Positions 56,952 through 64,000 of a DNA stretch of 64,000 nt are shown here, one piece after another; position 1 is the stretch's first letter, and each line of letters begins with the position of its first letter. The notes under the pieces were generated by a model, which was not told the DNA's origin, did no database searches, and worked only from the letters and a program-made list of their open reading frames with translations. The translations under genes and the position numbers were made by a program. Source of the stretch: Histomonas meleagridis (taxonomy: Eukaryota; Parabasalia; Tritrichomonadida; Dientamoebidae); contig WSYJ01000013.1 in assembly GCA_020186115.1 (NCBI GenBank), positions 248,001 to 312,000 of the forward strand, given 5' to 3'.

Positions 56952-57926
56952 ATGGACACTGGCAAGCCATTAGGAGTCGATGGTGCCTTCACCTTTAAAA
57001 CAGAAGAGAAAAACATCAACGGGGAGGAAGAAGTAGTTTTCTTTAACATTCTTAAATCGAAGTTTTGCCCTGAATTTCCACAAGTTACTGTTTCTCGATC
57101 TCAAAGAAATGTAATTCGTGGACTTCATTGTTCACCTTATCATAAGTTGGTTTGTTGTCCAACTGGTAAAGCATTTGATGTTTGTGTTGATCTTCGTCCT
57201 GATTCACCAACATTTCTTAAATGGGATTCCGCTTGGCTTGATAAAACAACACAAATTTTAATCCCTCCATTCTGCGCTCATGGATTTTTCGCAGCCGAAG
57301 ATAATACATCAATTGTATACTTACAAGGTGGATGTTTTAATACACCACTTGACTTTTCTGTACGATTTGATGATCCTGCAATTGGTGTTAAATGGCCATC
57401 GCCAATTGAAGCTGATGATTACATCATCAGTCCAAAAGATCGTGCCAATCCATTAACTAGCGAAGAGCTATTTAGCGTGATCAAAAGTAGAATCGGAAGC
57501 ATACCAGAAGCTCTTGAAAAAGGACCATTTGCAGACTTTGCTATTATTGCAGACACTCCATCAAACTTCATTCAAACGGTTATGCTTTCAATTCAAAAGA
57601 AAGGCAAAAATTGGCACTTTTGCTCAATGAATGGTAACCACCGCGCAAGTTTACAAGAAGAACTTTGGGCACTTAAGCCAAGAAATGGAGTAATTTATAT
57701 TGCATCCGGAAAAGATTCTTCAGATCTTGAAAATGTAACAAAAATTTTAAATGTTGTTGGCGCATGTAATGCGTTGCAACTTAAGTTAACAATTGTTTTT
57801 GATGGTGATGAATTCCCATTAAAAGGAAAGGTTGAGGAATTGATTCAACAAAATAGCACAATAAAGTGTCAAAATGCACCAAAAGATCCTGCTGAAGTAG
57901 ATTCCATAATAAATCTATTACTCTAA
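56952..57926 (+). CDS. RmlC-type 3,5-epimerase domain fused to a C-terminal domain
   Basis: 324 residues. Residues about 1-170 match dTDP-4-dehydrorhamnose 3,5-epimerase (RmlC): RNVIRGLHCSP (H59), HKLVCCPTG (K65), DVCVDLRPDSPTFLKW, IPPFCAHGFF (H110) and FDDPAIGVKWP. Family enzymes make the nucleotide-sugar precursor of L-rhamnose. The conserved catalytic tyrosine near the C-terminal side of the cupin (Tyr138 in bacterial RmlC) appears to be Phe129 here, so activity may be partial (for example single-position epimerase) or lost. The remaining 150 residues form a domain with a DFAIIADT..., VIYIASGKDSSDLENV pattern that I cannot place. Probably of bacterial origin. ATG at 56952. Confidence 0.85.
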   Translation: MDTGKPLGVDGAFTFKTEEKNINGEEEVVFFNILKSKFCPEFPQVTVSRSQRNVIRGLHCSPYHKLVCCPTGKAFDVCVDLRPDSPTFLKWDSAWLDKTTQILIPPFCAHGFFAAEDNTSIVYLQGGCFNTPLDFSVRFDDPAIGVKWPSPIEADDYIISPKDRANPLTSEELFSVIKSRIGSIPEALEKGPFADFAIIADTPSNFIQTVMLSIQKKGKNWHFCSMNGNHRASLQEELWALKPRNGVIYIASGKDSSDLENVTKILNVVGACNALQLKLTIVFDGDEFPLKGKVEELIQQNSTIKCQNAPKDPAEVDSIINLLL

Positions 57927-58261
57927 TTATTTTTTTTTTTCTGAAATTTCATTATTCTTCATGTTTCGCATAAATTTGAATTTCAAATTGTTATGATCCA
58001 ATCTCATTAAAGAATATCTATTTTAAATGAAATATCACCATCAAGGCAATAAATGATATCATCATTTATCATTTTACACTAAAAAAAGCATATAAATTAA
58101 TATTCAGGTAATATCAATAGACTATTTTACCAATATTTTTACAATACCTTCATATAGCTCTGATGTACTCTTCAAAATAAGTTGTGCATAAAAACATTTT
58201 TATATCAAATTTAAAAAAAAAATGTTATCTTTACATTTACATAATAAACATTTTTTTATAT
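57927..58261. other. Intergenic region, nothing coding
   Basis: 335 bp between convergent genes with a short dyad AAATGATATCATCATTT (about 58049-58065). Otherwise AT-rich and featureless. Confidence 0.35.
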
Positions 58262-59380
58262 TCAACAATCATAATACTCAAATCCACCAATTTCTGGATA
58301 ACTTTCTGCTAACTTTGCTATTCTTTTTTCCTGTTCATCAAGTTTCTCATTTAGTTTATTTGCTATTTTTGTGATTAAATCCAATTGAGACATTAACAAT
58401 TCAGGAGTTAAATTAATTTCAGGTGGATGATAAGGTTCAACTGACGTTATTTCGAATGTTTCGAAAGGATTCTTTTTTTTCTTTTTTGGCATTTCCCATA
58501 GTAGAACTACTCCATCAATATCAGCTGTAGCAAACATTTCCCCATCAACAGACCATCCACATGCGCAGCATACTCTTTTATGACCTTCAAAGCTATATAA
58601 AAGTGATTTTGCACGTAAATCATAAATACATGGAATGTTATCACTTCCAATTGTAAGGATAAAAGGATTTTTTGGTTGAAATCTTGCACAAGATGATTTA
58701 ACATCATATTTTTGAATAACTTTAGGAGAGTCATCAAGTGAACGAATATCCCAAACAGAAAGTTCACCATCATGTGTTGAAACACAAAATAATGTACCAG
58801 TACTATCAAAATCAACACTAGAGATTGAGTTACGTGATTTAATACAAAATGATTGAGACCAAATCGAAGATTTTGTATCATGTACGTCCCAAAGATTAAC
58901 AGTTCCATTTTCTTCTCCTGATATTATAATATCTGCCCGCTGGTTACAGCGGCATGTAGTAACATGACTGTTATGCGATGAAATTGATGTGAGAAAATCT
59001 AATTTTGAATTCCATATTTTAATACTTTTATCGTTTGAACATGTGATTAAATAACCATTTTCATTCCATTTATCCATGTCGTTTATCTTTGATTGATGTG
59101 CCATTTTAACAATTGATGGATTGGAATTATGCATACGCCAAAGGCCAATTTTTCCTTCAGTTGAGGCTCCATAGATCAAACTTCCATCAGGGGAAAAAGT
59201 AGAACGAATTGGAGAAAAAGTTTCTTCAAATATAAATGGACGACTTTGTCTTCCAATAGTATAGAGAAAAATTCCACTTGATCTAGATGATATTAAAATT
59301 TGCTTGCGTTTTGGGTGGAACGAAATTGATGAGATACTTTTGCCTAGAATATTAAAATTCGATAAAAAGATTGGTTCCAT
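58262..59380 (-). CDS. POC1: POC1-like WD40 centriolar protein
   Basis: 372 residues. Seven WD40 repeats occupy about 1-305 (ISSISFHPKRKQILISSRSSG, ATAD IDGVVLLWEM). After a KKKKK linker, a short C-terminal helical segment (LLMSQLDLITKIANKLNEKLDEQEKRI) forms a coiled coil, the POC1 hallmark: a propeller plus one coiled coil. POC1 stabilises centriole/basal-body triplets; trichomonads assemble four or more flagella. The pattern of KSIKIWN and VNLWDVHD is ordinary for WD40, so the family call rests mainly on the architecture and length. Ends YYDC. ATG at 59380. Confidence 0.75.
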   Translation of the reverse strand: MEPIFLSNFNILGKSISSISFHPKRKQILISSRSSGIFLYTIGRQSRPFIFEETFSPIRSTFSPDGSLIYGASTEGKIGLWRMHNSNPSIVKMAHQSKINDMDKWNENGYLITCSNDKSIKIWNSKLDFLTSISSHNSHVTTCRCNQRADIIISGEENGTVNLWDVHDTKSSIWSQSFCIKSRNSISSVDFDSTGTLFCVSTHDGELSVWDIRSLDDSPKVIQKYDVKSSCARFQPKNPFILTIGSDNIPCIYDLRAKSLLYSFEGHKRVCCACGWSVDGEMFATADIDGVVLLWEMPKKKKKNPFETFEITSVEPYHPPEINLTPELLMSQLDLITKIANKLNEKLDEQEKRIAKLAESYPEIGGFEYYDC

Positions 59381-59631
59381 CCAAAAACAAATTTTTTTTA
59401 ACGTCCTCTTTGGATTCGTGTTTTACATTCAAAATCACTTGGCTCATAATGTCATTATAATATTATAACGTAGGTTCCCGCCCATCGAAAATGCAGAAGA
59501 TATCTTTATTCATAAATTTTTTTTCTCTTTACTGTTACTATTTCACAGAACATCTGAAAGAGGAAAAAAAATAATAATAATTTTATATGAAAAATTAAAA
59601 TTATATAGAGAAATTCTAAATAAGAAAATAT

Positions 59632-60219
59632 TTAGGAATTCAGAACATCTTTAAATAGCCTTAAATAATCAATTCCAAGGTTTTTGAATGTGTATTTTGC
59701 ATTTTCACTAATTTGGGGATAATACATTTTTAATGGGAGTTTGGTTAATGTTTGGAATGCACTCTCAAACAGCAGAGTTAGATCAGATGAAAGAGATACG
59801 ATTGGCATATATTCTATATCAATTAAAATCCCGAGTTGTTTTTCTTTTTGATAAAAAACGCCATATCGAATCTTGAAATCACCGAGCTGTGCGTTAGCAC
59901 CTTCAATGTTATATGGACAAACTTGGCCATTGAAACCTAAATCCTGAAGAATATAATTAAATGAGTTATCGCAAACCAAAATATTATTGCCAGAAACAGC
60001 TATCATTTCGTTTGAATCCGAAAATGTGATTAGCCTTACTTCTTTATCACTATTTCTTGCAGATGAAAATTTGCTCTTCTGTACAGAAGTGCGGCACCAC
60101 CATGTTTCAAATCCGAATGCCCCAAGTTGAAAAAGGTTTTCTCTGAATTGATTTAAGAATGGCGTAGGATCGTTGTTAATATCTTTTGAGCTAAGGAAAC
60201 CCAATCCCCTTACTCCCAT
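59632..60219 (-). CDS. MED20: Mediator complex subunit 20
   Basis: 195 residues. Begins MGVRGLGFLSSKD, the MGV start typical of Med20, and near the C-terminus has AQLGDFKIRYGVFYQKEKQLGILIDIEYMP, matching the KIRxGxxxQxxxxxGIxIEVEYxP stretch of Med20. Fold is a TBP-like beta sheet. Mediator links activators to RNA polymerase II; Med20 sits in the head. The length is on the short side but within the family range. Adjacent to, but not obviously co-regulated with, the PAK gene. Confidence 0.85.
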   Translation of the reverse strand: MGVRGLGFLSSKDINNDPTPFLNQFRENLFQLGAFGFETWWCRTSVQKSKFSSARNSDKEVRLITFSDSNEMIAVSGNNILVCDNSFNYILQDLGFNGQVCPYNIEGANAQLGDFKIRYGVFYQKEKQLGILIDIEYMPIVSLSSDLTLLFESAFQTLTKLPLKMYYPQISENAKYTFKNLGIDYLRLFKDVLNS

Positions 60220-60470
60220 TGAACTTCAAACAAACCAATTCAATTTCATTACAAAAATGGCACATAAAATAAACGTCTTCTTTATTCACGACCGTTTATT
60301 ATCAAAATGTAATTACTTTGTGTTATCCTTCATTCAAGAAAACAATTTCTTTATTTTTTTAACAATAAGAGCTTGGAAATTGATTAAATCTTATGCAATT
60401 TTCAATAAATAAAATTTTTATTTTATAAAATCAATGTCTCAAAATAGTTTACTTATCCTTCACAAAGCAA

Positions 60471-61802
60471 TTAAAACGGCTCTTCCGAGTCTCTCTTCTT
60501 CTTTTCCGTCATTGCGAACTTTATAACTTCTGCTATTTCTTTCTTTGTCGAAACTTTTGAAAGGAATGGATGTCTTAATAATTCCTCTGCTGATGGTCTT
60601 TTTGATGGATCTCTTTCTAAACACTTACTACAGAAGTCATTAAATTGTGGTGACCACTGCGATTTATCTGCACATCCCGAAACGCCATTCACCACAATTA
60701 AATATAGTGCTCTCATTGGCGGTTCATCCATATATGGTGGCGCTCCATCAGCCATTTCAATACACATAATTCCAAGCGACCAAATATCGACTTCATAATC
60801 ATATTCGAACCCTTGGATTAGTTCTGGCGCCATCCAATATGGTGTGCCACATACAGTCTTTCTTTTAGAACTATTGTTATTAAGTTGTGCTGTATAACCA
60901 AAGTCTGCAATTTTAACATCACCTTCTAACGATACAAGAATGTTGTCACTTTTTATGTCACGGTGAATTTTGTGCGATCTGTGGATGACAACGAGTGCTT
61001 TAAGGACTTTCTGGACAAAGTACGCTATGTTAGCTTCACTAAGATTACATATGGTAAGAACATCAGTTAGCATTCCGCCATTAACATATTCCATTATGAT
61101 GTAAAGCCAATTCTTGGATTCAACAACTCTGTAGATTTGAACAATGTTCTCACTATTAAGGCCACGTTGAACTTCAATTTCGTTTTCAATAATCGAACGT
61201 TCGTTTCGACTTAAATCAATAGCTTTGACAGCTACTACTTGGCCATTGGACTTGAGCTTAGCACGGAAAACAGTGCTAGTGCCACCAGAGCCGATCTGTT
61301 CAATATCAGTTAGTAGAGTCTTCGGATCAATTTGTGGAATACCTTCGGATTCTTCTGGATTTACTGGAGGAATTGGATTTGCTTGTGGTTGTGATTTTGG
61401 TTTTGCTTCAGAAGACCCTTGCATGAAATTCATAACTTGGATAACTTCTCCTGGATGAGCCATAACTTGTTGTTTGTTAATTCCAGAATTTTGGAGTTGG
61501 CGCTCCATCCATTCAGGAAGTCCTGTAAGACCAGTTTCACTATTGATTGAGACATGAACTTCATGTTCACAGCTTTGTGGTTCTGAAATTTGTAAAGGTC
61601 CTTCGAATTTCCTTGCTACAGGTCTTAAAGTTATTGGAACTTTTGGATTTTTGACGACACCAGCAACTCGTCCTGGTGGCATGTATTTTGCAAGTTCTTC
61701 AGGAACATTGTGAAACTTCCCTCTTGAATCAACCTCCACGGAAACAATATGCTCTACACTTAATGGCTCGGTAATATTTAATTCTTTTTGTCCCTTCTTC
61801 AT
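60471..61802 (-). CDS. PAK-type Ser/Thr kinase with two CRIB-like motifs
   Basis: 443 residues. The canonical CRIB motif lies at 72-97 (ISEPQSCEHEVHV...TGLTGLPEWM); an earlier copy at about 9-35 (NITEPLSVEHIVSVEV...GKFHNVPEEL) has lost the second His and the TGLxGLPxxW end. A PPVNPEE linker is followed by a STE20 kinase domain (about 166-424): GSGGTSTVF, VAVK (K193), HRDIKSDN (D282), DFG (D300), CGTPYWMAPE. The kinase looks active. CRIB binds GTP-Rac/Cdc42 and relieves autoinhibition. By family knowledge it controls actin and motility, the effector side of the RhoGEF type at 12067-13203. ATG at 61802. Confidence 0.95.
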   Translation of the reverse strand: MKKGQKELNITEPLSVEHIVSVEVDSRGKFHNVPEELAKYMPPGRVAGVVKNPKVPITLRPVARKFEGPLQISEPQSCEHEVHVSINSETGLTGLPEWMERQLQNSGINKQQVMAHPGEVIQVMNFMQGSSEAKPKSQPQANPIPPVNPEESEGIPQIDPKTLLTDIEQIGSGGTSTVFRAKLKSNGQVVAVKAIDLSRNERSIIENEIEVQRGLNSENIVQIYRVVESKNWLYIIMEYVNGGMLTDVLTICNLSEANIAYFVQKVLKALVVIHRSHKIHRDIKSDNILVSLEGDVKIADFGYTAQLNNNSSKRKTVCGTPYWMAPELIQGFEYDYEVDIWSLGIMCIEMADGAPPYMDEPPMRALYLIVVNGVSGCADKSQWSPQFNDFCSKCLERDPSKRPSAEELLRHPFLSKVSTKKEIAEVIKFAMTEKKKRDSEEPF

Positions 61803-62455
61803 AATATTGTCACTTTTAACTAAAAATAACGGTTTTACTGTGTTTAGAGAGTTTAATTCTCAAAAAGCGTTATTTTCCTCTTGGAGAAAATTTTGTAAAA
61901 TGTCGACTATCTTATGATTTTATTTTTTAGGATCAATATAGAGAACAAAAGGACTTTTCTATTAACTTAAATATCAGCAAAAAAATATTGGTGCTAAAGA
62001 AGATGATGGAAATTTTTACCATTTAAGTTTATTACGCCAACGAAACCGCCGTTAGTCACTTTTTTAAAAATTCAATTTTTTCATTTAACTTAACAAATAT
62101 GATGTATTCTAAGCATTTTAGCACATGCGTATCATGTCAATAAGATTTACTAAAAAAGTTACAAATTTTAACATTCTCAAGAAAGAAATTGATAAAATGC
62201 GATAATAATGTGAAGTATTCAACCGATAGGGTAATTGACTATGTTATTTTCCCAATTTTTGAAATAAAATTTACGGTAAAAATTTTATTTGAACAAACTC
62301 AATTGAATTATAATCTATCAAAAAGTTTTTTACATCATAAATTATTCAAAACCATAGAATCACTTTTTTACACCGGCTCAAAAAGTCGGCCCAAAATTTT
62401 TTCTTTGACCAAATACATTGTTACGATCTTAAAAAAAAAAATTATATTATAAAAA
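61803..62455. other. Intergenic region 5' of PAK
   Basis: 653 bp, AT-rich. The PAK promoter is at 61803-61840. A second patch near 62038-62060 holds AACCGCCGTT directly followed by AGTCACTTTTTT. An open stretch at 62189-62452 starts only from TTG and has no homology by eye. Otherwise nothing. Confidence 0.35.
61828..61836. promoter_or_regulatory. AACGGTT motif upstream of PAK kinase
   Basis: AACGGTTTT, 26-34 bases before the PAK ATG (minus strand). GTCACTTTTAAC (AAAAGTGAC in gene orientation) lies between it and the ATG. Member of the recurrent set. Confidence 0.45.
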
Positions 62456-64000
62456 TTAATTTAATATTTTCATAATAGCCTGTTTTTTAGCCTTATTTCT
62501 TGCATACAAAGACATTATACCATTCCCAATTTCTTGAATACACATCATTTGTTTAAATAATTGACAAATTGCATCATATAAATCCTTTGGAATTTTCCTT
62601 TTTGCCAATTTTGTTGGTGGCTCTGTTACTAATTTCGAAATACTTAAAGCCATATTTAATTGAACATTTTGGGAAACATTTTTTTGTGTCAATCTTAACA
62701 ATGATCGACATTGTGCTTCAGATTCACCCAAATCGAAAGGAGGGAATTTTTTAATTGCTTCGATTAACAAATTTTCATCGAACGAATTATCTAAACATGC
62801 GAATTCTAAGAAGAACGAAGCAATGTTTGCGAGTAGTTCTTGCGTTCCAGTTTCTTTACTTTTACCATTTTCAAACCATTGTATCATAAATGGTAATATT
62901 TGTTTAGCCAATTCTAATTCTTGTGGATATTTCTTTAAGATCAAAGACATGAAATAAGCTATGTTTTGTTGTAAGTCGATATTTTTAATTATATTCGAAA
63001 ACTTAATAATAAATTGACAAATATTAATAGTAATTCTTGAGTCAATATTACAATATTCAACAGCATCACATAAAGAACCAATGATTGAAAACATTTCTTC
63101 TTCATTTGCTACTTGTAACCATTGAAGTAAATATTCACAGATTGGTTCAATATTAGTTTGTCCAGAAATAAAAATAGAACTAATAAATTCCATTAAAGAA
63201 TCAATTAAATATGAAAACTTTGGTACTTGATAAGGGGGAACTCCATTTAAAAATGTTATATTACCTCCAAACAAATCATTTAAGAATTTCATCGATTCTT
63301 CCATGAATATTTGAGGATTAAATTGATGACATCTTTTATATAATGCTTTTAATGATCTAAAAGCAGTTTCAAGCAACTCAATTTCAGTAATTCTTCTTAT
63401 AATTCCTATAATTGTTTGGAAGAACTTTATAGAATAAGGAGAAGTACTTAAAACTCGTGATAAATAAGTAATGGCAAGACATCCATCATCTTGTTTTTCT
63501 TGTGAATCGAAATCATTTAAGAAACTATCAATGATTTCACATAATGGCATTAATAATGTAATATCTTTACTATAACCTGTATAAAAAGATGTTACCATCA
63601 TTGTTTGACTCATAGGTCGATTATGATGACAATGTAAAAGGTTTTCAAGTGAGTGTAAAAATTGTTGAATAATTGGAACTGATTTCTCTTTAAATGCTTT
63701 GGAAAATGTTTGTAAAAACATAAGACAATCTTGTATAACATCATCATTTTCACTATTAAGTCCTTGATTTAACGTTTGTATAATTTGTGGTAAAAAAGAA
63801 TCAACAAGTGTTTCATCTTTAATAATTAACTCAGTAATAATATTTAATGCTGATGCATGTATTGTTATTGGATTATTTTCATTATATAATTCATCAAGCC
63901 AAACTAATATACTATCGACAATTTCATCATCAAGATTTTCAGTGGATGATATAATCGATGATATTAATGTTATATATGAATTAATTTGTGTTTCTTTAAT
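62456..64000 (-). CDS. HEAT-repeat protein, karyopherin-beta-like, 5' end outside window
   Basis: The frame is open from the window edge to a stop at 62456, 514 residues, with no fixed start visible (an internal ATG at 63721 is not the start). It is built of paired helices about 40 residues apart (SLLRLTQKNVSQNVQLNMALSIS, ILPFMIQWFENGKSKETGTQEL), the pattern of HEAT/ARM repeats in importin-beta-type receptors such as IPO4/IPO5. It would carry cargo through the nuclear pore. The C-terminal end (LYARNKAKKQAIMKILN) lacks a known domain. Karyopherin is the most likely family, but other HEAT proteins (for example PP2A A) are not excluded. Confidence 0.65.
   Translation of the reverse strand: MKETQINSYITLISSIISSTENLDDEIVDSILVWLDELYNENNPITIHASALNIITELIIKDETLVDSFLPQIIQTLNQGLNSENDDVIQDCLMFLQTFSKAFKEKSVPIIQQFLHSLENLLHCHHNRPMSQTMMVTSFYTGYSKDITLLMPLCEIIDSFLNDFDSQEKQDDGCLAITYLSRVLSTSPYSIKFFQTIIGIIRRITEIELLETAFRSLKALYKRCHQFNPQIFMEESMKFLNDLFGGNITFLNGVPPYQVPKFSYLIDSLMEFISSIFISGQTNIEPICEYLLQWLQVANEEEMFSIIGSLCDAVEYCNIDSRITINICQFIIKFSNIIKNIDLQQNIAYFMSLILKKYPQELELAKQILPFMIQWFENGKSKETGTQELLANIASFFLEFACLDNSFDENLLIEAIKKFPPFDLGESEAQCRSLLRLTQKNVSQNVQLNMALSISKLVTEPPTKLAKRKIPKDLYDAICQLFKQMMCIQEIGNGIMSLYARNKAKKQAIMKILN

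Noticed and set aside
60173..60412. Plus-strand open frame over the Med20 start
   Set aside because: Overlaps the strong Med20 gene and has no family resemblance.
62189..62452. Plus-strand open frame upstream of PAK
   Set aside because: Starts at TTG in an AT-rich gap, no similarity or promoter.

Overview
The window is nuclear DNA of a flagellated protist and reads best as a parabasalid (trichomonad), probably a Tritrichomonas- or Trichomonas-like species. The evidence is very AT-rich intergenic DNA, densely packed genes with no introns in the recognisable housekeeping genes, BspA-like leucine-rich surface proteins, ankyrin proteins of the trichomonad DUF3447 type, a Pmp-like surface protein, a multi-pass PAS/cyclase-type receptor, retained ciliary genes (IFT144, POC1), stop codons running into TAAA, and AACGGTT (Myb-element-like) motifs just upstream of many start codons. 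The species name is inference.

Layout. 1-5 kb: a partial ankyrin protein (-), tRNA-Val(AAC), an ACAP-like ArfGAP (-), then a long intergenic stretch with a 111-bp hAT-like MITE. 6-13 kb: an FG nucleoporin with a GW-rich tail, eIF1, a coiled-coil protein, a TMEM128-like protein, an NAA40-like histone acetyltransferase, thioredoxin and a RhoGEF. 13-20 kb: a solenoid protein with a 7-residue minisatellite and a large BspA-like surface protein with internal duplications. 20-30 kb: CCT zeta divergent from a propeller/solenoid protein, a frame-broken BspA gene, and IFT144. 30-40 kb: a TVP15-like membrane protein, a Pmp-like surface protein, an RRM protein, a Trm7/FTSJ1 tRNA methyltransferase, a coiled-coil protein, and THG1 divergent from a DUSP-type ubiquitin protease. 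40-51 kb: an accessory-looking region with two decayed ankyrin loci in opposite orientation, a PP2A B'' subunit, a pair of distant paralogues of unknown family, and a decayed gene. 51-64 kb: a membrane PAS receptor with a degenerate cyclase-like end, a Rab GTPase, an RmlC-type epimerase fusion, POC1, Mediator subunit Med20, a PAK kinase with two CRIB-like motifs, and a partial HEAT-repeat (karyopherin-like) protein.

There are no operons; genes are single units, several in tight head-to-head pairs (CCT6/22000, THG1/USP, PP2A B''/43075, Rab/RmlC). Two tRNA-modifying enzymes (Trm7-like, THG1) and two ciliary/basal-body genes occur, but I see no functional cluster. The most unusual structure is the ankyrin-plus-spacer array: ankyrin repeats of 29 codons are each followed by an AT-rich spacer of about 80-86 nt at the same position in the repeat. 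The spacer is homologous between two loci 7 kb apart, giving a 170-173-bp module.

Start codons were chosen as the first convincing ATG. Several longer open frames begin only at TTG and were trimmed.
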